Shown here piece by piece: positions 19,106 through 29,694 of a stretch of DNA of 64,000 bases (its first letter is position 1; each line of letters begins with the position of its first letter). The notes under the pieces are model-generated. The model worked only from the letters and a program-made list of their open reading frames with translations, had not been told where the DNA came from and did no database searches. The translations under genes were made by a program, and so were the position numbers. The DNA is from Nesterenkonia sp. Act20 (GTDB lineage Bacteria > Actinomycetota > Actinomycetes > Actinomycetales > Micrococcaceae), in NCBI RefSeq assembly GCF_019173455.1, contig NZ_JADPQH010000001.1, positions 310,001-374,000 on the forward strand. Reading direction: 5' to 3'.

Positions 19106-19909
19106 ATGAGCACAGAGCCGAAGCTGAGCGAGGCTGCTCTGAACACCGATACCGTCGATGATGCTGTCTTGGATGCCATCAACACCGAAGCTGCAGAACT
19201 CAACGTCTCAGCCGACCTGCAGGTGCTCATTCAGGGTGACAGTGACATCTCGAGTTTCCTCCGCGGTCTGGCCGAAGCCACCGCGGAGCGATTCAGCGGG
19301 ACTCAGCCGGTGCTCTGCGGCATCATCCTCGATCGATCCAAGCGCAATGTGGTGGTGGCCGCGAGCAGCCCAGAGGCGGAACGGCTGGACGAGGTCCAGG
19401 CCGGCTTCGACGAGGGACCCTGCCTGGAGGCTCAGCGCACGAACACGGTGATCAGCGTGGCAGACGTGCGCTCGGAGCAGCGGTGGCCGGGATATATGGC
19501 AGCGGTGCGGAAGTTCGGCATGCGCAGCGTCCTCGCCATGCCGCTCACACTGCAGTCAGAGGCCCACGCAGCCATGAACCTCTACACGAGCACACCAGAG
19601 GCCTTCGGACCGGCGGAGATCGCGGCTGCCCGCCGCTACGCGGACCTCGCGTCCAAGGTCGGCGTCATCGCCCTGCGTCTGGCCGCGTACTCCGAGAACG
19701 TGGAGCACCTTCAGGCGGCGATGCAGTCGCGCACCGCGATTGACATCGCTGTAGGGGTCGTCATGGCGCAGAACCGCTGCAGCCAGGACGAGGCCTTCGG
19801 GATTCTTCGCCAGGCCTCCAGCCACCGCAATGTGAAGCTGCGGGTGCTCGCTGAGGAACTGGTGTCCTCTGTGGGACGTGCGACCCCCACCACGAGTTTC
19901 GACACCTAG
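19106..19909 (+). CDS. GAF and ANTAR domain RNA-binding regulator
   Basis: A 267-residue predicted antiterminator. The GAF domain (about residues 45-200) includes FDEGPCLEAQRTNTVISVAD and AMPLTLQSEAHAAMNLYT. The ANTAR domain at the C-terminus has LQAAMQSRTAIDIAVGVVMAQ and QDEAFGILRQASSHRNVKLR, the three-helix signature that binds paired RNA hairpins. Targets cannot be assigned from this window. GGAG precedes the ATG, and TAAACT near 19047 could be the -10. Convergent with yigZ, 7 bp apart. Confidence 0.92.
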   Translation: MSTEPKLSEAALNTDTVDDAVLDAINTEAAELNVSADLQVLIQGDSDISSFLRGLAEATAERFSGTQPVLCGIILDRSKRNVVVAASSPEAERLDEVQAGFDEGPCLEAQRTNTVISVADVRSEQRWPGYMAAVRKFGMRSVLAMPLTLQSEAHAAMNLYTSTPEAFGPAEIAAARRYADLASKVGVIALRLAAYSENVEHLQAAMQSRTAIDIAVGVVMAQNRCSQDEAFGILRQASSHRNVKLRVLAEELVSSVGRATPTTSFDT

Positions 19910-19916
19910 ACCGTGC

Positions 19917-20615
19917 TCAGTCGCCGCTCAGGTCCACCCAGTGATGCCCCGCCGGCTCCGGGACGACTGCTCCTGAGCTGAGTCTTGCCACGTGCCTGTG
20001 CAGCTCGGCGATCTGCGACGTGCTGTCCCGCACCGCAAGCAGCAGCTGTGCTGCGGAGCCGTCCAGACTGTAGTCGGTGCCCATCACGTCCACGCCGAAT
20101 GCTCGGAGTTCATTCTCCCACCGTCCCGACTCGACGATGGGGGAGGCAACCTCGAAGCGCCGCATCCTCACCCGTGTGATGAGGTCGCCCTGATCAGCAC
20201 TTCTGTGAAGTGCGTCGAGTACAGAGTCAGAATAGGCGCTCACCAGCCCGCCGGCGCCGAGCAGGGTGCCCCCGAACCAGCGGGTCACCACGGCAAGGAT
20301 GTCACTGAGGTCAGCTGCCCCGCTGGGCATGTCGGACTTCAGCAGTGCTGCCAGCATCGGGGCGCCCGCGGTGCCGGAGGGTTCGCCGTCGTCCTGTCCG
20401 CGATGGATCGAGCGTTCGGGGCCCATGACCCACGCGCTGCAGTGGTGCCTGGCCGTGGGATTGGCCTGGCGCAGCCCGGACAGCACGCGCTGCGCCTCCT
20501 CGGGCGTCTCGACGCGGCGGAGCACCGTCTCGAATCGGGAGCGCCTCCGCACGATCTCTTGATGGACCTGCGCGCCGCGTCTCAGGACGGTGTAGGACTC
20601 AGCGTGCTCGGGCAT
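19917..20615 (-). CDS. YigZ/IMPACT family protein
   Basis: A 232-residue member of the UPF0029 family (E. coli YigZ, eukaryotic IMPACT), of uncertain function in bacteria. Diagnostic segments are ANPTARHHCSAWVMG, DDGEPSGTAGAPMLAAL and AVVTRWFGGTLLGAGGLV. I place the start at the ATG at 20615, which gives the usual length; TAGACT ends 7 nt upstream and there is no Shine-Dalgarno site, so the mRNA is probably leaderless. Confidence 0.9.
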   Translation of the reverse strand: MPEHAESYTVLRRGAQVHQEIVRRRSRFETVLRRVETPEEAQRVLSGLRQANPTARHHCSAWVMGPERSIHRGQDDGEPSGTAGAPMLAALLKSDMPSGAADLSDILAVVTRWFGGTLLGAGGLVSAYSDSVLDALHRSADQGDLITRVRMRRFEVASPIVESGRWENELRAFGVDVMGTDYSLDGSAAQLLLAVRDSTSQIAELHRHVARLSSGAVVPEPAGHHWVDLSGD

Positions 20616-20622
20616 AGCGGGA

Positions 20623-20628
20623 AGTCTA
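20623..20628 (-). promoter_or_regulatory. yigZ -10 hexamer (leaderless promoter)
   Basis: TAGACT read leftward ends 7 nt before the yigZ ATG and overlaps the stop codon of the upstream GAF regulator gene. No clear -35 was identified. Confidence 0.5.
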
Positions 20629-21828
20629 CGATGCCGCACCGCTCTCCACCCCAGCAATGAGTGCGGCGCGCTCGGGTGCCGAAGCAGGAAGCAGCCGAAG
20701 GGCCAGCCTGATCGCCTCCTGGTCCTCCGATGCCTCAGGCAGCTGGAGGTACCGCCAAAGTTCCTCGGTGGTTCCGTCGGAGAGGATGCTCTCGCGCAGC
20801 TGGGTGGAGAGCTCGCGGCGCACGCGGAGGACCCCGGGAGCCTCACTTCCGGGCAGCAGCTCTCCCGAGTAGATCTCCAGCGCGTGCTGCCGATCGCCCG
20901 CGGTGAGCGCAGCCTTGACCTCCTGGGCATCCAGCTGCAGCGGCGGGCTGAGCCGATAGGGACGCGAGAGCAGCTCGAACGGGCCCGGACCTCGACTCAG
21001 CAGCAGCCGACGCAGCCTCACGAGCTCGGCCCGCACGGCGACCTCATGAGCAGGTTCGCCATAGAGCAGCTCTGCCAGCTCCTCCGCTGAGAGCCCGTGT
21101 CCTGTGCGTTGCTGTCCGTGCCAACTGAGCAGGAACAGGATCTCGGCGTGGCGCAGGCCCAACCGCTGCTCCGAGCCGGAGGTGCTCAGCGTCGCAGCGC
21201 GTCGGCCCAAGGTGTCCAAGCGGGTGGGGGAGCGCTCCATCGGAAGCAGTCGGAGTTGTGCCTCTGCCGCAGAGATCGCCGCCCAGAGCAACGGCAGCGA
21301 GTGCACCGCCACGGCGTGGTCGCCTCCGGTCAGATCGACCACCCCGAGGAGCTCACCGGTGCCGGGGTGGTGCACGGGGGCCGCCGAGCAGGAGAAGCGG
21401 TGGGCGGTGTAGGCGAAGTGCTGTTCGCGATGCACCTGTGCGCCGCGCCCGGTGGCAAGTGCGAGTCCGGGCGCTGAGGTACCGATCGCCCGCTCGGACC
21501 AGTTGGCTCCAGGCTGGAAGCCGGAGAGCTCCCCCTGACGCAGCGTCTCCCGGGCCCCATCGACCCAGAGCAGAGTGCCTCTTGCATCCCCGATCGCTAC
21601 GATCAGGCCGGCTTCGGTGGCCGGCTGCACCAGCAGTCGACGCAGCACCGGCAGCACGAGGCTCAATGGGTGAGCCCGGCGGTGGCTTGCCAGCTCTGCG
21701 CCGTCGAGTTCGATCGGCGGCAGCGCACGGATCGGGTCATCCACCTTCTGCGCCGACCGGCGCCAAGACTCCCGCAGTGCAGGGGGCAGGCTGGACCAGG
21801 TGTTCGGCTCCGTAGGGAGAGCCTGCAT
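20626..21828 (-). CDS. GAF-domain transcriptional regulator (AcoR-like, no AAA+ domain)
   Basis: A 400-residue regulator, divergent from the aldehyde dehydrogenase gene. The N-terminal half resembles the sensory part of AcoR-type activators (LRESWRRSAQ, GFQPGANWSERAIGTSAPGLALATGRGAQVHREQHF). There is no sigma-54-interacting AAA+ segment; instead, the C-terminal half has a winged-helix-like region (LSAEELAELLYGE, RAELVRLRRLL). This build is common in actinobacteria, which lack sigma-54. By position it probably controls the aldehyde dehydrogenase/DUF779 operon in response to an aldehyde or alcohol. The ATG at 21828 has AGGAG 6 nt upstream. Confidence 0.85.
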   Translation of the reverse strand: MQALPTEPNTWSSLPPALRESWRRSAQKVDDPIRALPPIELDGAELASHRRAHPLSLVLPVLRRLLVQPATEAGLIVAIGDARGTLLWVDGARETLRQGELSGFQPGANWSERAIGTSAPGLALATGRGAQVHREQHFAYTAHRFSCSAAPVHHPGTGELLGVVDLTGGDHAVAVHSLPLLWAAISAAEAQLRLLPMERSPTRLDTLGRRAATLSTSGSEQRLGLRHAEILFLLSWHGQQRTGHGLSAEELAELLYGEPAHEVAVRAELVRLRRLLLSRGPGPFELLSRPYRLSPPLQLDAQEVKAALTAGDRQHALEIYSGELLPGSEAPGVLRVRRELSTQLRESILSDGTTEELWRYLQLPEASEDQEAIRLALRLLPASAPERAALIAGVESGAAS

Positions 21829-21851
21829 CGCAGCTCCTGATGATCGTGGAT

Positions 21852-21867
21852 TGTGGTAAGGATCACA
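21852..21867. promoter_or_regulatory. Possible operator between regulator and aldehyde dehydrogenase
   Basis: Inverted repeat TGTG-N8-CACA, 24 bp upstream of the regulator start and 113 bp before the aldehyde dehydrogenase start. AcoR/MimR-type GAF regulators bind TGTG...CACA-like palindromes, which motivates the call; the arms are only 4 bp, so chance is possible. Confidence 0.35.
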
Positions 21868-21980
21868 GTCTAATCCTGCAACCTTCATGCAACCTCCCTG
21901 GGTCTACGCTGACCATCAGGTGACCCACATCACATTCTCATGCGGGTCCCGCGAGCAGTGTCGAGAGGAAGGGAAGACTC

Positions 21981-23504
21981 ATGAGCATCTATGCACAGCC
22001 CGGGACCGAGGGTGGTCTGCTGAGCTACAAACCGCGCTACGAGAACTACATCGGGGGTGAGTGGGTCCCACCGGTGAAGGGTGAGTACTTCGAGAATCCA
22101 TCGCCGGTCACGGGGAAGACCTTCACCGAAGTGCCGCGCTCCACAGCAGAGGACATCGAGCTTGCGCTAGACGCAGCCCACCGCGCAGCTCCTGCCTGGG
22201 GAAAGACCTCGGTGGCCGAGCGTGCGGTGGTGCTGAACAAGATCGCGGATCGGATCGAATCCAACCTCGAGATGCTTGCGGTGGCCGAGACCTGGGAGAA
22301 CGGCAAGCCCGTGCGGGAGACTCTCGCTGCAGACCTTCCGCTTGCAGTGGACCATTTCCGCTACTTCGCCGGGGCCATCAGAGCGCAGGAGGGTGGCATC
22401 AGCGAGATCGACGGCGACACGGTGGCGTATCACTTCCATGAGCCCCTCGGCGTGGTCGGCCAGATCATTCCGTGGAACTTCCCCATCCTGATGGCGACCT
22501 GGAAGCTTGCCCCGGCCATCTCGGCGGGCAACGCCGTCGTCCTCAAGCCTGCGGAACAGACCCCGGCGTCGATCCTCGTGCTCATGGAGCTGATCGGTGA
22601 CCTGCTGCCGGCGGGTGTGCTGAACGTGGTCAACGGCTTCGGCGCTGAGGCCGGCGCTCCTCTGGCCTCGAGCCCCAGGATCCGCAAGATCGCGTTCACG
22701 GGGGAGACCACCACCGGCCGCCTGATCATGCAGTACGCCTCGCAGAACCTGATTCCGATGACGCTGGAGCTCGGTGGCAAGAGCCCGAACCTCTTCTTCG
22801 CCGACGTCGCACGCGAAGACGACGCCTTCTACGACAAGGCGCTGGAGGGGTTCACCATGTTCGCGCTGAACCAGGGAGAGGTCTGCACCTGTCCCTCCAG
22901 GGCGCTGATCCAGTCCAGCATCTACGAGCAGTTCCTGGGAGACGCCGTCGAGCGCACCAAGCTGGTCAAGCAGGGGAACCCTCTGGACACCGAGACGCAG
23001 GTCGGCGCCCAGGCCAGCAATGATCAGCTGGAGAAGATCCTCAGCTACATCGACATCGGTCAGCAGGAGGGTGCGGAGGTCCTCACCGGCGGCAGTCGCG
23101 CCGATCTGGGCGGGGACCTCGCGGAGGGCTACTATGTGGAGCCCACGATCTTCAAGGGTTCGAACTCCATGCGGATCTTCCAGGAGGAGATCTTCGGCCC
23201 CGTGGTCTCGGTGACCGAATTCAAGGACTACGCCGAAGGCATCCAGATCGCCAACGACACCCTCTACGGACTCGGCGCGGGTGTCTGGTCCCGGGAGGCC
23301 AACATCGCCTACCGGGCCGGGCGGGACATCCAGGCCGGGCGCGTCTGGACCAACTGCTATCACCAATATCCGGCCCACGCAGCCTTCGGCGGCTACAAGA
23401 ACTCCGGGATCGGTCGGGAGAATCACCTGATGATGCTCTCGCACTACCAGCAGACCAAGAACATGCTGGTCAGCTACAGCGAAGACAAGCTGGGCTTCTT
23501 CTAG
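21981..23504 (+). CDS. Aldehyde dehydrogenase (acetaldehyde/ExaC type)
   Basis: NAD-dependent aldehyde dehydrogenase, 507 residues, close to the acetaldehyde dehydrogenase group of alcohol- and acetoin-degrading bacteria. Visible features are the cofactor motif [34 protein letters not shown], catalytic Glu in LELGGKSPN, catalytic Cys in [11 protein letters not shown] and [17 protein letters not shown]-like sequence precedes the ATG. The DUF779 gene follows by 8 bp, a pairing known for this group, and a GAF regulator diverges from it. Confidence 0.93.
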   Translation: MSIYAQPGTEGGLLSYKPRYENYIGGEWVPPVKGEYFENPSPVTGKTFTEVPRSTAEDIELALDAAHRAAPAWGKTSVAERAVVLNKIADRIESNLEMLAVAETWENGKPVRETLAADLPLAVDHFRYFAGAIRAQEGGISEIDGDTVAYHFHEPLGVVGQIIPWNFPILMATWKLAPAISAGNAVVLKPAEQTPASILVLMELIGDLLPAGVLNVVNGFGAEAGAPLASSPRIRKIAFTGETTTGRLIMQYASQNLIPMTLELGGKSPNLFFADVAREDDAFYDKALEGFTMFALNQGEVCTCPSRALIQSSIYEQFLGDAVERTKLVKQGNPLDTETQVGAQASNDQLEKILSYIDIGQQEGAEVLTGGSRADLGGDLAEGYYVEPTIFKGSNSMRIFQEEIFGPVVSVTEFKDYAEGIQIANDTLYGLGAGVWSREANIAYRAGRDIQAGRVWTNCYHQYPAHAAFGGYKNSGIGRENHLMMLSHYQQTKNMLVSYSEDKLGFF

Positions 23505-23512
23505 GAGGGACC

Positions 23513-23902
23513 ATGAGTGTTGCACGCATCGCCGTCACCGACGCCGCGGCTGAGCTGCTGCGGAAGCTGCGGGAGAGCCACGGCAAGCCACTGATGTTTC
23601 ACCAGTCTGGAGGGTGTTGCGACGGGTCGGCGCCGATGTGCTTCACTCAAGGCACGTTCCTCACCGGCCCAGCAGATGTGCTGCTGGGCCGGCTGGAGCC
23701 TGGGACCCCAGAACCCGTCCCGGTCTGGATCTCACAGGCCCAGTTCCAGTACTGGTCCCATACGCATATCACCATCGATGTGACCCCGGGACGAGGGGCA
23801 GGCTTCAGCATCGAGGGTCCAACCGGGATGCGCTTCATCATTCGGTCCAGGATATTCACGGACGAAGAGTCCCAGGACCTGGAGCCGGTCTCTGCAGGCT
23901 AG
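23513..23902 (+). CDS. DUF779 domain protein
   Basis: A 129-residue protein that commonly follows ExaC-type aldehyde dehydrogenase genes. Recognisable are LMFHQSGGCCDGSAPMCF, with three cysteines, VWISQAQFQYWSHTHITIDV and GRGAGFSIEG. Its function is unknown; the cysteines could bind metal. GGAGGGACC precedes the ATG and the gene lies 8 bp after the dehydrogenase, so they are one operon. Confidence 0.92.
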   Translation: MSVARIAVTDAAAELLRKLRESHGKPLMFHQSGGCCDGSAPMCFTQGTFLTGPADVLLGRLEPGTPEPVPVWISQAQFQYWSHTHITIDVTPGRGAGFSIEGPTGMRFIIRSRIFTDEESQDLEPVSAG

Positions 23903-23919
23903 CGGTCCGCGCGGTCGGC

Positions 23920-25293
<1,374 letters not shown>

Positions 25294-25340
25294 TCACCCA
25301 TCTCGGCGGATCACACGGGCTCTCGCCCCGGACTCCCGCG

Positions 25341-26555
25341 CTAGGTCAGCCCTGCGTCGCGCCGGGTTCGCCTGCTGGCATGCACGGAGTATCGCGGCAG
25401 CCAACGCAGCAGACCCGCGCTGGCCAGCGGGCCCATGGCCGCCGCCACCCACACGCCGCCGGCAAGTGTGCCGAGCGCCGCGCCGGCTGCCAGTGTGAGC
25501 GGACCAGCTGCGATGCCCAGGTCCTGAAGCAGCCTCCAGGCGCCGAGGAACTGCGGCCGGTCCTCGGGCGGGGCGATGTCCGAGGCGATGGTCATCATCA
25601 CGCCCGAGCCCAGGCCATTGCTGATGCCCAACAGCACCGCCACCAGAGCGAGGCCGGTCGCCGAGGCGCTGAGCGGCACCAGGGCCATCGCCAGGCCGAG
25701 ACCGACCATGGAGGGGACCCCGATCCAGAGACGGCCGAGCTGGTCCATGATCTTGCCCGCAGGATAGAACAGCAGCATGTCGATACCACCGGCGAGCCCG
25801 TAGATCAGCGAGATCGTGGTCGGATCCAGTCCGATGTGCTCTCCCCACAGCGGGATGACCTGCTGCCGGGCGCCGCGGACGGCTCCGACCAGCATTGAAG
25901 CGGTGCCCAGGGTGAGCAGCAGCTCCCGGTGTGCGGTGATGACGGCGCTGAATCCCTTGCGCGCCTGGCCTGGCGCGCGGACCGGCCGGGTATCCATCTC
26001 CGGGGCCAGCACGACGGTGACTCCCGCCGCGAGAGCGGTGAGCAGGGCCAGGAGGAACACTGCGCGCAGGTCGCCGAGAGCGATCACGCCCGCCCCGAGG
26101 AAGGGACCGATGAACTGTCCGATCCGGTGCACGCCGCCGAGGGTGGAGAGGACCCTGGCGCGCTGGTGGACCGGTGTGACCTGCGTCAGGTAGGAGTGCC
26201 GGGCCAGCTGGAACACCGCATTGGCCGCCCCGACCAGCAGAATGGCGATTCCCAGCGTGAGCAGCGAGGGCGCGAGGCCCGCTGCCAGGAACCCGAGTGC
26301 GGCCGCGCAGGAGGCGAGCAGCATGGCGCGCCGATCGCCCACTCGCGCCGCCAGTGCTCCTGCCGGCAGATCCGCGAGGATCTGTCCCACCGGAAGCATG
26401 GCGGCGATGATCCCTGCCACAGCCAGGGTGGCGCCACGCTGAACCGCGAAAGGCGCCAGCACCGGAATCATGGCCCCCACGCCGATGCTGAAGATGAACG
26501 CGGGGAGCAGAGCCCCCAGAAGGATCTGTCGTCGCGTGGAGCCGCCAGTGGTCAT
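25341..26555 (-). CDS. Major facilitator superfamily transporter
   Basis: A 404-residue, 12-helix membrane transporter. The loop 2-3 signature region reads ADLPAGALAARVGDRRAM and fits the drug:proton antiporter branch. Helix 4-5 carries HSYLTQVTPVHQRARVLS. The substrate cannot be told; efflux is the most likely direction. The ATG at 26555 lies 6 nt after TAGACT with no Shine-Dalgarno sequence. It is divergent from helY across 97 bp. Confidence 0.9.
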   Translation of the reverse strand: MTTGGSTRRQILLGALLPAFIFSIGVGAMIPVLAPFAVQRGATLAVAGIIAAMLPVGQILADLPAGALAARVGDRRAMLLASCAAALGFLAAGLAPSLLTLGIAILLVGAANAVFQLARHSYLTQVTPVHQRARVLSTLGGVHRIGQFIGPFLGAGVIALGDLRAVFLLALLTALAAGVTVVLAPEMDTRPVRAPGQARKGFSAVITAHRELLLTLGTASMLVGAVRGARQQVIPLWGEHIGLDPTTISLIYGLAGGIDMLLFYPAGKIMDQLGRLWIGVPSMVGLGLAMALVPLSASATGLALVAVLLGISNGLGSGVMMTIASDIAPPEDRPQFLGAWRLLQDLGIAAGPLTLAAGAALGTLAGGVWVAAAMGPLASAGLLRWLPRYSVHASRRTRRDAGLT

Positions 26556-26561
26556 CGCTGC

Positions 26562-26567
26562 AGTCTA
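26562..26567 (-). promoter_or_regulatory. MFS gene -10 hexamer (leaderless promoter)
   Basis: TAGACT read leftward ends 6 nt before the ATG of the transporter gene. Confidence 0.5.
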
Positions 26568-26640
26568 ACCAGCTCGGGGGCGAGCCCGAATGGAGCAGGC
26601 CGCCCTGTGTGGACGGGATCTGCACCCGGTGACGATGTCA

Positions 26641-26646
26641 TAGGCT
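26641..26646 (+). promoter_or_regulatory. helY -10 hexamer (leaderless promoter)
   Basis: TAGGCT ends 6 nt before the helY ATG at 26653. It forms a divergent pair with the similar element of the MFS gene 74 bp away. Confidence 0.5.
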
Positions 26647-26652
26647 GGACGC

Positions 26653-29600
26653 ATGAGTTCACCGGCCGAGCGCTATGCAGAGTCACGTCGACGAGCAGCA
26701 GAGGCCAAGTCTCAGCTCGGCGTCTTCCGCGCGTCCCAGGCATTCGACCTGGATGACTTCCAGCTTCAGGCGTGCCGCCATCTCGAGGCGGGTCGAGCCG
26801 TGCTCGTCGCGGCTCCCACCGGGGCAGGCAAGACCATCGTGGGTGAGTTCGCGGTCCACCTGGGCCTCGCCCACGGCACCAAGACCTTCTACACCACGCC
26901 GATCAAGGCGCTGTCGAACCAGAAATATCAGGAGCTGGTGGAGGACCACGGCTCTGAGCGTGTGGGGCTGCTGACCGGTGACACATCCATCAACTCCGAG
27001 GCGCAGATCGTGGTGATGACCACCGAGGTGCTGCGCAACATGCTCTACCAGGACTCTGCCACCCTCCGTGATCTCGGGTACGTGGTGATGGATGAGGTGC
27101 ACTATCTGGCGGATCGATTCCGCGGCGCCGTTTGGGAGGAGGTCATCATCCATCTTCCCGAACATGTGCAGGTGGCGGCCCTCTCGGCGACCGTCTCCAA
27201 CGCCGAGGAGTTCGGTGCGTGGTTGGACACGGTGCGTGGGGAGACCTCGGTGGTCGTCTCCGAGCACCGCCCCGTTCCGCTGACCCAGCACATGCTGGTG
27301 GACCATCAGCTCCATGATCTCTTCATCTCGGAGGACGACGGCGCCCCCGGCACTCTGGTCAACCCCGAGCTTCAGCGGCTGGCCCATCACTCCCAGGCAC
27401 CGATGTCTCGGCGCAGCGGCGGAAACCGCTCCCGGGGCAATGGTCGTGGCCGCGGACCCCACCGGGGTCCGAACCGGGGGCCGAACCGAGGGCCGGGCCG
27501 CGGAGCCGGAGACCGCTCCCGTGATGGAGACCCGCGTCGCCAGACGAGCAGCAGCCCGGCCGGCAAGCGTGGGGGAGGGGAGGTCTCGGGCATCTCCGGT
27601 TCGGCCGCGGGCCGCCCCCGGCTGAACCGTCCCAAGATGATCCGCGCGCTGGACCGCGAGGGTCTGCTGCCATGCATCGGGTTCATCTTCTCCCGCGTGG
27701 GATGTGAGGCGGCGGTCGAACAGTGCCTCAATGCCGGGATCGTGCTGACCACGCGTGAAGAAGCTGCCGAGATCACCTCCCGGGTGGAGCAGATGGGCTG
27801 GGAGCTGCCGGCCGAGGATCTCTCGGTCCTCGGGTTTGACAGCTTTCGCGAAGCCCTGATCAACGGCGTAGCCGCCCACCATGCCGGCATGCTTCCTCCG
27901 TTCAAGGAACTCGTCGAGGACATGTACGCCGAGGGCCTGCTCAAGGTCGTCTTCGCCACCGAGACGCTCGCCCTGGGAATCAACATGCCGGCGCGCACCG
28001 TGGTGCTGGAGAAGCTGGACAAATTCAACGGCGAGTCCCATGTGGACATCACCCCGGGGGAGTACACCCAGCTGACCGGTCGCGCCGGTCGGCGCGGAAT
28101 CGATGTGGAGGGCCACGCCGTCGTCGTCTGGCAGCCGGGCATGGACCCGCGCCAGGTCGCAGGATTGGCGTCGAAGCGGACCTACCCGCTGAATTCGAGC
28201 TTCAAGCCCTCCTACAACATGGCGGTGAACCTGACCGCCCAGTTCGGCCGACGTCGAGCCCGTACGATCCTCGAGTCCTCCTTCGCCCAGTTCCAGGCCG
28301 ACCGGTCCGTGGTCGGCATCGCCCGGGACGTGGCCAAGCGCGAGTCCTCCCTCGCCGGATACGAGGAGGCGATGACGTGTCACCTCGGCGATTTCCGGGA
28401 GTATGCCGCGCTGCGCCGTCGCCTCAACGAGGCGGAGAAGGACCAGGCCAAGTCGCGTCACCGGCAGCGGCGACGAGAGATCATCCGAGTATTGGCCGCG
28501 CTGCAGCCCGGGGACATCATCGAGGTGGCCGGCAAGCGTGGCTTCGGGGAGTCCCTCGTGGTGCACAGCGCCCCCGAACATGACCCCAGACCTGGAGTCA
28601 TCACCACCGATGGCAAGTTCCGCAATGTCACGGCGGAGGACTTCGGACAGCCCCCCGAGGTCATCTCCAGCATCCGGCTCCCGCGCAAACCGCAGGTGAA
28701 GGTTCCGAAGATTCGTCGTGATCTTGCCGCCTCAATGAGAGCTGCGCTGCATGAACGGGTTCCGGCCCGCAGCAGCGCCCCGAGTGCCGGTTTCGGCTTC
28801 GTCGAGGAGGAGCCCGACTCTGAGTCGCTCGAAGACCTGCTGGCGCAGCTGAGGCGCCACCCCTGCCACGGGTGCAGCGAGCGGGAGGATCATGCGCGCT
28901 GGGCCGAGCGCGGATGGAAGCTCCAGCGAGAGATAGATCAGTTGAAGGTCAAGATCGATCGGCGCACCGGCTCCATCGCGAAGATCTTTGACCGCGTCTG
29001 CGGGGTCCTGCATGAGCTCGGTCATATGGAAGTGGTGGACCCCGAACTCATGCCACAAGTCGGCCCACCCGAGCTGCTCCAGGACGCCAGCGCAGCGCCG
29101 GGTCCGCAGAGCGCCGGATCCTCCGACGACGAATGGTACGCGGCAGAATTCGCGGTGACCGACCGGGGGCAGCAGCTGCGACGGATCTACGGGGAGCGCG
29201 ACCTCTTCACCGGACTGCTCATGGAGCGTGGCGTGCTCTCAGCCCTCTCCGCCCAGGAGCTTGCAGCGTTCGCCACCGTTCTGGTCTATCAGGCCAAGCG
29301 TGAGGACGAGGGTTCGATGCCCGTCATGCCCACCAAACGTCTCGGGCAGGCCGCCCAGACCGGCCTTGAGGTTCATGCTGAACTTGAGACCCTGGAGAAG
29401 CGCCACCATCTCGAGCCCACCGCTGCTCCGGAACTCGGACTGGTCCTGCCCATGTACGCCTGGGCCGGCGGTCAGAGTCTGCGCAATGCGCTGAACGATT
29501 CACCGCTGGCCGCCGGGGACTTCGTGCGGTGGACCAAGCAGTGCATCGACACCTTGGATCAGCTCGCAAAGATCCCGCATACCCCGGCGAAGCTCGCCGC

Positions 29601-29694
29601 CCGCTGCCACGAAGCAGTGGAGCTCATCGGCCGGGGAGTGGTGGCATACTCCTCCGTGGCCTATCAGAACCTGGAGGAGCCCACAGATGACTGA
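26653..29694 (+). CDS. helY: HelY-type DEAD/DEAH RNA helicase (Ski2/Mtr4-like)
   Basis: A 1013-residue superfamily 2 helicase. Motif I is APTGAGKT (about residues 55-62), motif II DEVH, motif III LSATVSN and motif VI QLTGRAGRRGIDVEGH. The C-terminal half is the DSHCT-type arch and helical region of Ski2-like helicases. Between the two RecA lobes, about residues 250-300, lies a Gly/Arg/Pro-rich insert (for example RGRGPHRGPNRGPNRGPGRG) that looks like an RG-type RNA-binding linker. Likely role is RNA unwinding in degradation or ribosome metabolism. The stop overlaps the next gene by 8 nt. Confidence 0.94.
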   Translation: MSSPAERYAESRRRAAEAKSQLGVFRASQAFDLDDFQLQACRHLEAGRAVLVAAPTGAGKTIVGEFAVHLGLAHGTKTFYTTPIKALSNQKYQELVEDHGSERVGLLTGDTSINSEAQIVVMTTEVLRNMLYQDSATLRDLGYVVMDEVHYLADRFRGAVWEEVIIHLPEHVQVAALSATVSNAEEFGAWLDTVRGETSVVVSEHRPVPLTQHMLVDHQLHDLFISEDDGAPGTLVNPELQRLAHHSQAPMSRRSGGNRSRGNGRGRGPHRGPNRGPNRGPGRGAGDRSRDGDPRRQTSSSPAGKRGGGEVSGISGSAAGRPRLNRPKMIRALDREGLLPCIGFIFSRVGCEAAVEQCLNAGIVLTTREEAAEITSRVEQMGWELPAEDLSVLGFDSFREALINGVAAHHAGMLPPFKELVEDMYAEGLLKVVFATETLALGINMPARTVVLEKLDKFNGESHVDITPGEYTQLTGRAGRRGIDVEGHAVVVWQPGMDPRQVAGLASKRTYPLNSSFKPSYNMAVNLTAQFGRRRARTILESSFAQFQADRSVVGIARDVAKRESSLAGYEEAMTCHLGDFREYAALRRRLNEAEKDQAKSRHRQRRREIIRVLAALQPGDIIEVAGKRGFGESLVVHSAPEHDPRPGVITTDGKFRNVTAEDFGQPPEVISSIRLPRKPQVKVPKIRRDLAASMRAALHERVPARSSAPSAGFGFVEEEPDSESLEDLLAQLRRHPCHGCSEREDHARWAERGWKLQREIDQLKVKIDRRTGSIAKIFDRVCGVLHELGHMEVVDPELMPQVGPPELLQDASAAPGPQSAGSSDDEWYAAEFAVTDRGQQLRRIYGERDLFTGLLMERGVLSALSAQELAAFATVLVYQAKREDEGSMPVMPTKRLGQAAQTGLEVHAELETLEKRHHLEPTAAPELGLVLPMYAWAGGQSLRNALNDSPLAAGDFVRWTKQCIDTLDQLAKIPHTPAKLAARCHEAVELIGRGVVAYSSVAYQNLEEPTDD

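Noticed and set aside
22167-23525. 452-codon leftward open frame
   Set aside because: It is antisense to the aldehyde dehydrogenase gene and has no recognisable domain.
25294-26625. 443-codon leftward open frame overlapping the MFS gene
   Set aside because: It is a shifted frame of the MFS transporter gene, Arg/Gly/Pro-rich and without membrane segments.
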